This document shows positions 48,267 through 56,823 of a stretch of 64,000 nucleotides of DNA, in pieces. This DNA is from Sphingomonas phyllosphaerae. GTDB lineage: Bacteria > Pseudomonadota > Alphaproteobacteria > Sphingomonadales > Sphingomonadaceae. Made by a program: the position numbers and the translations under genes. A model generated the notes under the pieces. It worked only from the letters and a program-made list of their open reading frames with translations. It did not search any database and was not told the origin of the DNA. Within the stretch, counting starts at the first letter, position 1. Every line of letters begins with the position of its first letter. Location: positions 999,001 to 1,063,000 of the forward strand of contig JAQIJC010000001.1 of NCBI GenBank assembly GCA_036946405.1, read 5' to 3'.

Positions 48267-51200
48267 GTGGCGATTTTCTACGATGCCAGCGGGCGGCGTG
48301 CCCGGCGGGTGCGTGTGGCGCTGGGCATCGCGGTGTGCGTGCCATTGCTGCTCGCCACGCTGCTGATCGGGGCCGTGCTGCGCCCGGTCGCAGCCGTCGC
48401 GCCGCGCTTCGCCATGCCCGACGCGCCGCAGGCCGCTACGGCGACACCGGCGCACGACATGTCGTCCGGCGCGTGGTTGCCCGCCGGGAGCGGTGCGGCG
48501 CTGACGGGCGGGACGATGGGCTTTTACATGCCGTGGGACGCGCCGTCGCGGCAGTCGCTCGCGGCGCATGTCGACGAGCTGGAATGGCTGGTCCCCGGGC
48601 TCGCTACCGTCACCGGCGCGGACCACCGCTTCATCGCTGAGGATGATCGGTTCATGCGGCAGGTGCTGGCGCGCGCCGCGCATCGTCCGCGCGTGTTGCC
48701 GATGGTGCAGAATGCGGCGGCGGACGGGAGCTGGGACGGTGCGGGCACCGCTGCCTTGCTCGCCGATCGCGGTGCGCGGACGCGGCTGGCGAAGCAGATC
48801 GTCGCGTTGGTGACGCGCCAGCGTGGCGCGGGGGTGATGCTCGATCTCGAAAGCCTGCCGGTGAGCGCCCATCGCGATTACCGCATCTTCCTTGGCGAGC
48901 TTCGCGCGCGCTTCGCGCCGCGCGGCTGGACGGTGGCGTTGGCGACGCCGGTCGCCGATCCGGACTGGGACCTGCGCGCCTATGCCGCAGTGGCCGATCG
49001 GCTGGTGCTGATGGCGTATGACGAGCATTGGATGGGCGGGGCGGCGGGGCCGATCGCGTCGCAGCCGTGGTTCGCGCGCGTTGTCGCGCAGGCGGTGGCG
49101 CAGGCCGGGGCGAACAAGGCGATCGTCGCGATCGGCAGCTATGCCTATGACTGGCAGGGCCGCACCACCGAGCCGCTCGCGATCGCCGACGCGCTGGCAC
49201 TGGCCGCGCAGGCGGATGTGACGCCGGTGTTCGACGCCGCCAGCGGCAACAGCCATTTCGGCTATGAGCGCGATGGCCGGCACCATGACGTCTGGATGCT
49301 CGACGCGCCAAGTGCCGCCAACGAGATGGCGGTGGTGCGGCGCACCGGTGCCGCCGGGGTGGCGCTGTGGCGACTGGGCAGCGAGGATCCGGCGGTGTGG
49401 CGCGCGCTGTCCGGCACCGCGCGACCCGATCTGCGCAATTTGCCCGCCCCGGCCGGGGTGGCGGTGCGCGGGCAGGGCGAGATCATGCGGATGTCCGCCG
49501 AGGCGACGCCGGGCGTGCGCAAGGTGACGTGGCGCGACGGGCTGATCCGTGCGGCGCGCTTCGTACGATTGCCGCAGGCTGATACCGTCGAGCGCACCGG
49601 CGCGCATCGACGGCAGATCGCATTGACCTTCGACGATGGCCCCGATCCGGTTTGGACGCCGCCGATCCTCGACGTCCTGGCGCGCGAGCACGCCCCCGCG
49701 ACCTTTTTCGTCACCGGCGCCAATGCGCTGGGGCAGGGCGCGCTGCTGCGTCGGATCGTCGCGCAGGGCGGCGAGCTGGGCAACCACTCGACCTCGCACG
49801 CCGATCTGTCGCGCCGGTCCGAGGCGGCGATCGCGCTGGAGCTGAAGGCGACCGGGCGGATCGTCGAGGCGTATACCGGGCGCGCGATGACGCTGTTCCG
49901 CCCGCCATTCCTCGGTGACGCCGATCCCGATCGTCGCGACGAATTGCACGCTACGCGCGTCGCGGCGCGGCTCGGCTATCTGACGGTCGGCCTCAACGTC
50001 GATCCGCTCGACTGGCAGGGGCCGAGGGCGGAGGTGATTGCGCGGCGCGTGATCGCGCAGGTCGCGGCCGGGACTGCCGAGCGGCCGGCGCAGATCGTGC
50101 TGCTCCACGATTCGGGCGGCGACCGCACCGAGACGATCAAGGCGTTGCCGCTCATCATTCGCGGGCTGCGGGCGCGGGGCTATGACTTCGTCCCGGTCTC
50201 GACGCTTGCCGGCTTGCCGCGCACCACGGTCATGCCGCGGTTGCAGGGTCATGCCGCGGCCGATGCGGCAGGGACGCGCGGGCTGTTCGACGGACTGGCG
50301 TGGCTGCGCGATGCGGGCGCGGTGCTGTTCGCGGTGGTGATCGCGATCGGCATGGCGCGGGCGGTAGCGCTGACCGGGCTGGCGCTGAGGCGGCGGCGTC
50401 GCGAGGCGGTGCCGGACAATGCACCGCATCTGGTGCCGACCTTCGTCTCGGTGCTGATCCCCGCGTTCAACGAGGCGCGCGTGATCGAGGCATCGGTGCG
50501 GCGCATTCTCGCCAGCACCGGGCCGCGGATCGAGGTGATCGTGATCGACGACGGCTCGACCGACGGCACCAGCGCAATCGTGCAGGCGGCGTTCGGGATC
50601 GACCCGCGCGTCCGGCTGCTGACGCTGACGAATGGCGGCAAGGCGCGCGCGCTCAACACCGCGCTGGCCCGAGCACGCGGCGACGTGGTGATCGCGCTCG
50701 ACGCCGATACGCAGTTCGAGGCCGACACGATCGCCAAGCTGACGCGCTGGTTCGCCGATCCGCGGATCGGTGCGGTGGCGGGGAACGCCAAGGTCGGCAA
50801 CCGTACCAACGTCATCACGCGCTGGCAGGCGCTGGAATATGTCACCGCGCAGAATCTCGAGCGGCGTGCGCTGCTGTCGCTCGGCGCGGTGACGGTCGTG
50901 CCCGGCGCCGTCGGGGCGTGGCGGCGCACTGCGCTCGACGCGGTCGGCGGGTATCCCGAGGACACGCTGGCCGAGGACCAGGATCTGACGATCGCGGTGC
51001 AGCGCGCCGGATGGCAGGTCACGTGCGACAATGACGCGATCGCCTGGACCGAGGCGCCGGAGACGGTGCGTGCGCTGTTCAAGCAACGCTTCCGCTGGGC
51101 GTTCGGTACGCTGCAATGCCTGTGGAAGCATCGCGGCGCGCTCGGGCAGCACGGTGGACTGGGACGCGTGGGGTTGCCGCAGGCGCTGGTCTTCCAGTTC

Positions 51201-51587
51201 CTGTTCACGCTCGCCGCGCCGCTGATCGACATCGCGTTGCTGCTCGGAGTCGGCGGGACGGCGTGGCGAGTTCATGACCGCGGCTGGGATGCGGCGGGTG
51301 GCGATGCGCTGACCGTTGTGGCGTTTTGGGCGGCGTTCGCGGCGGTCGATCTGGCGTGCGGGTGGATCGCCTACCGGCTCGACGGGCGTGAGGCGCGCTT
51401 CCCGGCTGTCCGCCTGTTGATGCAGCGGTTCGGCTATCGCCAGTTGCTCTACGCGGTGGTGCTGCGCGCGCTGTACGTCGCCGCGACCGGGCCGAAGGTC
51501 GGCTGGGGCAAGCTGGAGCGGACCGGCAGCGTCGCGGTGAACGACGCGGGCACGGCGACGCCGGAACCGCTGCGCGCGGCGGCGTGA
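48267..51587 (+). CDS. Three-domain polysaccharide enzyme: GH18-like, CE4 deacetylase, GT2 synthase
   Basis: 1,106 residues from GTG 48267. Membrane anchor at residues 17-40. Residues ~75-390: GH18-like barrel ('GVMLDLESLP', 'LVLMAYDEHWMGG', 'AGVALWRLGSEDP'). Residues ~445-650: NodB-type CE4 deacetylase ('IALTFDDGPDPVWTPPI', 'ELGNHSTSHADL', 'LFRPPFLGDADPD', 'QIVLLHDSGG'). A helix near 690, then GT2 synthase ('VSVLIPAFNEARVIEASV', 'VIVIDDGSTDGT', 'VIALDADTQFE', 'TLAEDQDLTIAVQRAG', 'FKQRFRWAFGTLQC') with C-terminal membrane helices. It resembles PgaB plus PgaC fused: polymerise a GlcNAc-type chain inside, deacetylate/cleave outside. Confidence 0.88.
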   Translation: MAIFYDASGRRARRVRVALGIAVCVPLLLATLLIGAVLRPVAAVAPRFAMPDAPQAATATPAHDMSSGAWLPAGSGAALTGGTMGFYMPWDAPSRQSLAAHVDELEWLVPGLATVTGADHRFIAEDDRFMRQVLARAAHRPRVLPMVQNAAADGSWDGAGTAALLADRGARTRLAKQIVALVTRQRGAGVMLDLESLPVSAHRDYRIFLGELRARFAPRGWTVALATPVADPDWDLRAYAAVADRLVLMAYDEHWMGGAAGPIASQPWFARVVAQAVAQAGANKAIVAIGSYAYDWQGRTTEPLAIADALALAAQADVTPVFDAASGNSHFGYERDGRHHDVWMLDAPSAANEMAVVRRTGAAGVALWRLGSEDPAVWRALSGTARPDLRNLPAPAGVAVRGQGEIMRMSAEATPGVRKVTWRDGLIRAARFVRLPQADTVERTGAHRRQIALTFDDGPDPVWTPPILDVLAREHAPATFFVTGANALGQGALLRRIVAQGGELGNHSTSHADLSRRSEAAIALELKATGRIVEAYTGRAMTLFRPPFLGDADPDRRDELHATRVAARLGYLTVGLNVDPLDWQGPRAEVIARRVIAQVAAGTAERPAQIVLLHDSGGDRTETIKALPLIIRGLRARGYDFVPVSTLAGLPRTTVMPRLQGHAAADAAGTRGLFDGLAWLRDAGAVLFAVVIAIGMARAVALTGLALRRRRREAVPDNAPHLVPTFVSVLIPAFNEARVIEASVRRILASTGPRIEVIVIDDGSTDGTSAIVQAAFGIDPRVRLLTLTNGGKARALNTALARARGDVVIALDADTQFEADTIAKLTRWFADPRIGAVAGNAKVGNRTNVITRWQALEYVTAQNLERRALLSLGAVTVVPGAVGAWRRTALDAVGGYPEDTLAEDQDLTIAVQRAGWQVTCDNDAIAWTEAPETVRALFKQRFRWAFGTLQCLWKHRGALGQHGGLGRVGLPQALVFQFLFTLAAPLIDIALLLGVGGTAWRVHDRGWDAAGGDALTVVAFWAAFAAVDLACGWIAYRLDGREARFPAVRLLMQRFGYRQLLYAVVLRALYVAATGPKVGWGKLERTGSVAVNDAGTATPEPLRAAA

Positions 51588-51768
51588 CCATACCCGCGAA
51601 TGTTGCGAATGTTGAGACGCTGGCGGGGTGAATGTTGAGGATGGACGGCGGCATCATAAGGGCGTGATGCCGGATGTGGGACGGTGTAGGACAGACCTTC
51701 GCCGGGGTGGCGCGGGCGGCAAAATGCGGTAGCGTGGCTGACCTGATCCCTGTCGGAGCGTGCCGTCT

Positions 51769-52191
51769 ATGTCGTTGTTATCTGCCCTGTTCGTCCTCGC
51801 CGCCGCCGCGCAGGGCGAGCATGTCGCGATCCAGGCCTCCGACATCGATCGCAGCGCGACCTTCTACCACGAGGCGTTCGGGCTCCAGCTCATCAAGCAG
51901 CCGCTGCCGAACCGGCGCTGGATCGATCTCGGCAACGGCTTTGCGATGCACATCCTTGATGGCCGGACCGCGCCCAAGCCGTCGAACATCAACGAGCATG
52001 TTGCGATCCATGTCGACGATCTGGCGAGCGTGACCGCGTGGCTCGACGCGCACAAGCGGCCGTGGACCGATCTGGCGGGCAAGCCGCGCACGATGCAGAC
52101 GCGCTTCGACGGCGTGCGGCAGATCTATACGCAGGACCCGGACGGCTATTGGCTGGAGGTCAGCGACAGCCGTGGGGTGGCGGCGAAGTAA
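51769..52191 (+). CDS. Exported VOC/glyoxalase-family protein
   Basis: 140 residues from ATG 51769 (GGAG 10 bases upstream). A short hydrophobic leader (MSLLSALFVLAAAAQG) precedes a single VOC module: 'HVAIQASDIDRSATFYHEAF', 'RWIDLGNGFAMHILDG', 'NEHVAIHVDDLASVTAWLD', 'RQIYTQDPDGYWLEV'. His and Glu positions of the metal site (HVAI, WLEV) are present. Single-module VOC proteins act as dimers; the reaction is not predictable. Confidence 0.8.
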   Translation: MSLLSALFVLAAAAQGEHVAIQASDIDRSATFYHEAFGLQLIKQPLPNRRWIDLGNGFAMHILDGRTAPKPSNINEHVAIHVDDLASVTAWLDAHKRPWTDLAGKPRTMQTRFDGVRQIYTQDPDGYWLEVSDSRGVAAK

Positions 52192-52217
52192 CGCTTATCG
52201 GTTGCCCCTCTACCTGC

Positions 52218-52323
52218 GTCACCCCGGCGAAGGCCGGGGTCTAGCTTCGGGACGATCGTAATGACGCGCAACGCCCTGTTACCAAGGCCTTCCCAACTGG
52301 GCCCCGGCCTTCGCCGGGGTGAC
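52218..52323. repeat. Palindromic intergenic repeat, family B ('CCCCGGCGAAGGCCGGGG')
   Basis: GTCACCCCGGCGAAGGCCGG ... CCCCGGCCTTCGCCGGGGTGAC: two inverted arms, each itself hairpin-forming, around a centre with CTTCCCAACTGGGCCC. A second copy is at 61839-61943, also between convergent genes. Confidence 0.85.
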
Positions 52324-52338
52324 GGCTAAAGGGATATG

Positions 52339-53505
52339 TCAGCCGACGATCGCGTGCGGGACGAAGCGGGCGAGGTCGCGGGTGATCGGGCCGTCGTCCT
52401 CGCGGATCGACAGCGCGACCGGCTCGTCGCCGACGATCCATGAGCCGATCACCGCATGTTGGCCGTCGAACACCGGCAGCGGGCTGAGCGCCTGGACGAT
52501 ATGGCCTTCCTCTCCATAGCCGCCCTCGGGACCGCGATCCTCCGCGGTGCCGTCATGGAGTTCGATGTCCCAGCCCTCGCGTGAAAACAGCGGCTTGCGG
52601 ACGTAGCGCGCGCCGATCGCTGCCACACCATCGGCATCATCGGCGAAGGCGGCGGGGAGGAGGTTGGGGTGGCCGCGGTGGCGTTCCCAGAGCAGCGGGA
52701 GCATGCCCTTGTTCGACAGGATCGCCTTCCATGCCGGTTCGAGGAACATGGTCTTGGTCGCGGGCAGGTGTGCGGCATAGGGCTCGCGCAGCATGTCCTC
52801 CCATGGGTAGAGCTTGAAAAGCGCTGCGATCAGAACGCTTTCTTCATCAACGAACTGGCCGTCGCCGTCGACGCCGATCCGGTCGATTGGAACGAACGCG
52901 GGGTCGAGCCCGGCCTGACGCGCGGTATCTTCGAGGTAGCGGACGGTCTGCCGGTCTTCCTCATGATCGGCGACGCTCGAAAAATGCAGCAGACTTCCGT
53001 GCGTTAGCAGTGCGCCGAAGCGCGCGACGAGGGCGTCGTGGAGGCGGTTGTACTGGTCGGCGTCCGCCGGAAGCGCGCCGTCGGCAATGCGGTCTTCGAG
53101 CCATTGCCATTGGAACAGCGCGGTCTCGTAGATGCTCGTCGGGGTATCGGCGTTATATTCCAGCAGCTTGGCCGGGCCGGTGCCGTCATAGGCGAAATCG
53201 AAGCGGCCGTATAGCGAGGGGGCGTTGGCTTTCCACGACGCCGCGACCACGTCGCGCATCGGCTCGGGGATCGCGAGCCGGCGCATCAGGGTGTCACTTT
53301 TCACCACCTCAGTGACCAGATCGAGGCAAAAATAATGCAGCTCTGCGCTCGGCGTCTCGATCCCGGCTTCGATTTCGTCGAGTGAGAAGCGGTAATAGGC
53401 GCGTTCGTCCCAGTAACGCTGGCCGTCCATATGATGGAAGGTGAAACCCATCGCGCGAGCGGTCTCTTCCCACCCGGCGCGCTCCCCGGTGACGATGCGT
53501 TCCAC
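52339..53505 (-). CDS. Glutathionylspermidine synthase-family ATP-grasp ligase (YjfC/YgiC-like)
   Basis: 388 residues from GTG 53505, six bases after the PspA-like gene. 'FCLDLVTEVVKSDTLMRRL', 'RFDFAYDGTGPAKLLEYNAD' (characteristic 'xEYNADTP'), 'TMFLEPAWKAILSNKGMLPLLW' and 'YVRKPLFSREGWDIEL' match the C-terminal synthetase domain of glutathionylspermidine synthase and its stand-alone relatives YgiC and YjfC. The amidase half of bifunctional GspSA is absent, as in those relatives. The reaction is ATP-dependent amide bond formation; the substrate in YjfC-type proteins is not known. Third gene of the leftward arm of a yjf-like locus. Confidence 0.88.
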   Translation of the reverse strand: MERIVTGERAGWEETARAMGFTFHHMDGQRYWDERAYYRFSLDEIEAGIETPSAELHYFCLDLVTEVVKSDTLMRRLAIPEPMRDVVAASWKANAPSLYGRFDFAYDGTGPAKLLEYNADTPTSIYETALFQWQWLEDRIADGALPADADQYNRLHDALVARFGALLTHGSLLHFSSVADHEEDRQTVRYLEDTARQAGLDPAFVPIDRIGVDGDGQFVDEESVLIAALFKLYPWEDMLREPYAAHLPATKTMFLEPAWKAILSNKGMLPLLWERHRGHPNLLPAAFADDADGVAAIGARYVRKPLFSREGWDIELHDGTAEDRGPEGGYGEEGHIVQALSPLPVFDGQHAVIGSWIVGDEPVALSIREDDGPITRDLARFVPHAIVG

Positions 53506-53511
53506 CGCGCG

Positions 53512-54240
53512 TCAGCCGCCGGATTTGTCGTCGAGGCGTTTCGCTTCGCCGCCGTCGCGCGGGGCGGAGAGGCGGGCGAGGATGTCGTCGGCGCTCGACG
53601 CGCCCGGCAACAGACCGGCACGCTCCAGCTTGGCGTCGAGATCGGCGCCGGTGCGCATGTCCTCCAGTTCGGCCGAGGCGCGGAACTTCTCCTCGCGCAC
53701 CGCCTGCCGTTCCTTGAGCCGTGCGAGGCTGTCGGCGGCGGAGCCCAGTTGCGACTGTGCGCCGTGCGTGTTGCTGGCGATCTGCGCCTGCGCCTGCTGG
53801 ACGCTCTCGTTGGCGCGGACGACGTCGACCTCGCGGCGCAGCGCCTCGATCTTGCCGTCGCCCTGTTTGATGATCCCGCGCATCCGGTCCTCGGCGCCGC
53901 GCATGTCGGCGACCTGCGGATTCTTGGCGTTCAGCTCGCGCTCGATCTGCGCCAGCCGCTCCGCCACCTCCCGCGCGAGGTCCATGTCGCCGCGCCCCAT
54001 CGCGGCGCGCGCCGAGGCTTCGTATTTGTCGCGCTGCGCCGAGAGCTGCTCGATGTCCTTTTCGATCAGCCGGCGCTTGGCGGTGACGGTGGCGAGATCG
54101 TCGCGCGCCTTGGCCTGCGCGGTGCCGGCGTCGCGCAGCTGCTGGTCGAGGATCGTCAGCGCGCGCGCGTCGACCACCGACTGGCCCGCCTCGTGCGCGG
54201 TGCCGCGGATCAGCGTGACGAATTGCTTCCACATCGACAT
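53512..54240 (-). CDS. yjfJ: PspA/IM30-family protein (YjfJ-like)
   Basis: 242 residues. Starts 'MSMWKQFVTLIRGTAHEAGQ', then long coiled-coil helices with charged heptads ('LDQQLRDAGTAQAKARDDLA', 'AKRRLIEKDIEQLSAQRDK'), as in PspA/Vipp1/ESCRT-III proteins that coat damaged membranes. The C-terminal tail is less helical. Order DUF2170, PspA-like, ATP-grasp is the order found around E. coli YjfJ, so the gene symbol follows that synteny. Gap to the upstream gene is 14 bp. Confidence 0.85.
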   Translation of the reverse strand: MSMWKQFVTLIRGTAHEAGQSVVDARALTILDQQLRDAGTAQAKARDDLATVTAKRRLIEKDIEQLSAQRDKYEASARAAMGRGDMDLAREVAERLAQIERELNAKNPQVADMRGAEDRMRGIIKQGDGKIEALRREVDVVRANESVQQAQAQIASNTHGAQSQLGSAADSLARLKERQAVREEKFRASAELEDMRTGADLDAKLERAGLLPGASSADDILARLSAPRDGGEAKRLDDKSGG

Positions 54241-54254
54241 GGTATCAGTGTTCC

Positions 54255-54680
54255 TCAGGCAGCAGCGAAGGCGTGGCGCAGATCGGCCGCGGCATCCAGC
54301 GCATTGTGCGCCAGCACGCGCAGCTCGATCACGATCGTGCGGAGCGTCGATTCGATCGAAAGCTCGCCGATCAGCTCGTAATATTCACGCCCGTCGACCT
54401 CGGTGATCGCGAAATTGGACAGCGGGACCAGCTTCTGCGCCTTGAGCAGGAAGTGGTTGAAGGCGGCGGCATCGTCCATCTCGGCGACCGGCCACAACAG
54501 GCTGGAGACGACGATCTGCTCGCCCGCGACGCTCAGGAACACCGCGAGATCGCCATGTTCGTGCATCGTGACGCGCAGCACGTCGCCGACGCGCTCGACG
54601 CTCAATTCCGCGCCGTGCTCGTCCGCGCCCAGCGCCTCGGCGAGCCGCCCGATCGTCCACACCCGTGCCGTGTCGTCCAC
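54255..54680 (-). CDS. yjfI: DUF2170-family protein (YjfI-like)
   Basis: 141 residues from GTG 54680 with AGGA eight bases upstream. Alternating alpha/beta pattern: 'IGRLAEALGADEHGAELSVE', 'VFLSVAGEQIVVSSLLWPVA', 'FNHFLLKAQKLVPLSNFAI', 'YYELIGELSIESTLRTIVIEL'. This matches the DUF2170 type, which is found next to PspA-like genes. Soluble cytoplasmic; function unknown, possibly a PspA partner. First gene of the leftward arm; 88 bp separate it from the rightward arm. Confidence 0.82.
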   Translation of the reverse strand: MDDTARVWTIGRLAEALGADEHGAELSVERVGDVLRVTMHEHGDLAVFLSVAGEQIVVSSLLWPVAEMDDAAAFNHFLLKAQKLVPLSNFAITEVDGREYYELIGELSIESTLRTIVIELRVLAHNALDAAADLRHAFAAA

Positions 54681-54768
54681 GCTCTTCGTCCTATCGCTAT
54701 GCTTGACACTCCAAGCATAAGCCCGCAGCCTTTGGCAAGGTGAATGGGCTGACGGGAACGCGCGCGAC

Positions 54769-55410
54769 ATGATCTTCGGCAGCCTGTTCGGCGGCGGACG
54801 CGACGCGGCGCGCAGCGCGGTGGCGGTGGTGCGCGACGTGACGATCGGACGGATGGTGCGGCTCGACGCGCTGGCGTGGCGGCGGCTGGCGGGCGGCACC
54901 TTCACGCTCGACCGCGACACGCTGGAGATCACCGCGCAGGGGATCATCAAGCTCGACGACGGCGGCGGGTACGTCCACCGTTTCTACACCGACGACGAAT
55001 TGATGCTGCAGGCGGTCAGCCAGCAGCCCGACGGATCGGACGCCGACGACTTCACGTTGTTCCGCCCATGGTCCTCGACCTATGCGACCGGCGGCTGGGA
55101 CGATGCGGCGTTCCGCGACCGGCTGAGCCAGCCGGTGTGGAACGAGGCCGGGCTGCCGCCCTTCCGCCGCTTCTGGTATGACGGCGACGAGCGGGTGCAG
55201 CCACCGGTGCAATTGTGGGAAGCGCTTTACTATGAGCGGGATGGCGAACCGGTGAAGCAGATCCGTCAGCAATGTATGCTCTACGTCCGCGATCTGGCGC
55301 CGGAGGGGCAGGAGCTGCTGCTCGCGCTGTCGGCGCGGCCGGAGGGGGGCGAGACGACGCATGACATCATGATCGGGCTGCCGTTGTCGCCGGCGGAGTT
55401 CAGTGCGTAG
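54769..55410 (+). CDS. yjfK: DUF2491-family protein (YjfK-like)
   Basis: 213 residues. 'RMVRLDALAWRRLAGGTFTL', 'GYVHRFYTDDELMLQAVSQQ', 'DDFTLFRPWSSTYATGG', 'EALYYERDGEPVKQIRQQCM' and 'LLLALSARPEGGETTHDIMIG' are characteristic of DUF2491 (E. coli YjfK). No signal peptide or membrane helix. First gene of the rightward arm, facing YjfI across 88 bp that should hold both promoters. Function unknown; always seen with the PspA-like set. Confidence 0.82.
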   Translation: MIFGSLFGGGRDAARSAVAVVRDVTIGRMVRLDALAWRRLAGGTFTLDRDTLEITAQGIIKLDDGGGYVHRFYTDDELMLQAVSQQPDGSDADDFTLFRPWSSTYATGGWDDAAFRDRLSQPVWNEAGLPPFRRFWYDGDERVQPPVQLWEALYYERDGEPVKQIRQQCMLYVRDLAPEGQELLLALSARPEGGETTHDIMIGLPLSPAEFSA

Positions 55411-55437
55411 CGGGTGGGACGGCGCTTGCTTTCAGCC

Positions 55438-55512
55438 GTCATTGCGAGCGTAGCGAAGCAATCCAGTGCCGGACCAGGACGCCCTGGATTGCTTCGCTAC
55501 GCTCGCAATGAC
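55438..55512. repeat. Palindromic repeat, family C ('GTCATTGCGAGCG...')
   Basis: GTCATTGCGAGCGTAGCGAA ... TTCGCTACGCTCGCAATGAC, long inverted arms with CAATCCAG/CTGGATTG inside. A second copy is at 60444-60518. Confidence 0.88.
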
Positions 55513-55587
55513 GATTTTGGAGTGAGGAGCTTATCCGCTAGGGTCGATCAAAGGTCGGCGTTTCAGCGACGGACGCCTCCTTCCCTC

Positions 55588-55673
55588 GTCGCCCCGGACT
55601 TGATCCGGGGCCCCGCTTCTTCTTCGCGAGCGTGGCAAGAAGAAGCGGGATCCCGGATCAAGTCCGGGATGAC
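55588..55673. repeat. Palindromic intergenic repeat, family A
   Basis: GTCGCCCCGGACTTGATCCG ... CGGATCAAGTCCGGGATGAC with a GCTTCTTCTTC centre. It lies between the DUF2491 and DUF350 genes, so it may weaken read-through inside the rightward arm. Confidence 0.88.
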
Positions 55674-55712
55674 GGAAGAAGGATCATCGATCGCGTAAAA
55701 AGGGGAGCACGC

Positions 55713-56126
55713 ATGTTCGATACGACCGCCTTTCTGTTCGGGGCCGGGCATTTCCTGATCGCCTTCGCGATCGCGTGCCTGTTCCTCGCGATCTTCAAAT
55801 GGCTGTATCAGGTCTCGACGCCCTATGACGAACGGCGGCTGGTCGCGGAGGGCAATATGGCCGCCGCGATCACCTTCGGCGGCGCGATCGTCGGGTTCGC
55901 GCTACCGCTCGCCTCGGCGCTGGAGGTGACCGCCAACCCGCTGGAGTTCGTGGCGTGGGGCGTGCTGGCGGGGGTGATCCAGGTGGTGGCGTCGCTGGTG
56001 GTGCGGCGTATCGTGATCCGCGACCTGGTGGCGCGGATCGAAACCGGCAATGTCGCGAGCGCGGTCTATATGGCGGCGACGTCGATCGCGGTCGGGCTGC
56101 TCAACGCCGCCTGCATGAGCTATTGA
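55713..56126 (+). CDS. yjfL: DUF350 membrane protein (YjfL-like)
   Basis: 137 residues with four hydrophobic helices (about residues 8-28, 50-70, 80-100, 115-135), preceded by AGGGGAGC. 'AITFGGAIVGFALPLASAL' and 'AWGVLAGVIQVVASLVVRRI' are typical of DUF350, which usually forms a four-helix inner-membrane unit and is repeatedly linked to PspA-like and ATP-grasp genes. Ten bases before the next gene. Confidence 0.88.
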   Translation: MFDTTAFLFGAGHFLIAFAIACLFLAIFKWLYQVSTPYDERRLVAEGNMAAAITFGGAIVGFALPLASALEVTANPLEFVAWGVLAGVIQVVASLVVRRIVIRDLVARIETGNVASAVYMAATSIAVGLLNAACMSY

Positions 56127-56136
56127 AAGCGCCGCG

Positions 56137-56766
56137 ATGACCGATTCCCTTCCTACCCGCCGCAAGCGTTCCGCCGCCGCCGGGCTGACCGCCGCCGGCG
56201 CGCTGGCGATGCTGTCCGGCTGCGACGGCACCCCCGACCAGCAACAGCAATTCGGCCCGCCGACCGAGGTGTCGGCGTTCAAGACCGTCGACGAATGTGT
56301 CGCGAGCGGTGCGTTCGCCAAGGTGACGTGCGAGGATGCCGCCAAGCAAGCCGCGGGCACCGACAGCATGGCTGCGCCGCGCTTCGAGGCCAAGGACCTG
56401 TGCGAGGACCAGTTCGGGTCCGGGCAATGTCTGGCGCGCAACGAGGGCGGGCAGAGCTTCTTCGTGCCGCTGCTGACCGGGTTCATGATCGGGCGGCTGC
56501 TCGACGGATCGGGCTATCGCTACAATGGCCTGTACCAGAACCGTCGCGACGGCAGCTGGTACACGCCGTCGGGCGCGTGGCTGTACGGCGGCGGCTATGG
56601 CGGGCGCGGGTATAATTATCAGGTCGGGTCGCGCGCGGTGACCGCGCCGATCACCACGCAGCGCATCCAGACGCGCAGCTCGGTCGTCTCGCGGGGCGGG
56701 TTCGGCGGGCGCGTCTCGGCGCGGTCGAGCGGCGGCTGGAGCGGCGGGCGCTCGTTCGGCGGGTGA
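56137..56766 (+). CDS. yjfM: DUF1190 lipoprotein (YjfM/YgiB-like)
   Basis: 209 residues. Basic N-terminus (RRKRSAAAGLTAAGALAM) and lipobox 'LSGC' near residue 28, then 'FKTVDECVASGAFAKVTCED', 'CEDQFGSGQCLARNEGGQSF', typical DUF1190 with paired cysteines. The C-terminal third is Gly/Arg/Ser-rich (GGFGGRVSARSSGGWSGGRS) and low complexity. YgiB in E. coli neighbours the ATP-grasp YgiC, and YjfM neighbours YjfC, so this completes the set. Likely outer-membrane or periplasm-facing lipoprotein. Confidence 0.87.
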   Translation: MTDSLPTRRKRSAAAGLTAAGALAMLSGCDGTPDQQQQFGPPTEVSAFKTVDECVASGAFAKVTCEDAAKQAAGTDSMAAPRFEAKDLCEDQFGSGQCLARNEGGQSFFVPLLTGFMIGRLLDGSGYRYNGLYQNRRDGSWYTPSGAWLYGGGYGGRGYNYQVGSRAVTAPITTQRIQTRSSVVSRGGFGGRVSARSSGGWSGGRSFGG

Positions 56767-56823
56767 CGCAGCCGATCGGCGCGTGATGCGTTCGCGCTGA
56801 GGTCAAACGAACAAAGGACAGGG

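Noticed and set aside
48003..51275. 1,090-codon minus-strand open frame opposite the Crp regulator and GH18/CE4/GT2 gene
   Set aside because: Low-complexity Arg/His/Gln composition and complete overlap with well-supported genes on the other strand.
54255..54950. A longer, 231-codon version of the DUF2170 gene
   Set aside because: The extra N-terminal part is antisense to the DUF2491 gene and unlike the family; GTG at 54680 has a suitable ribosome site.
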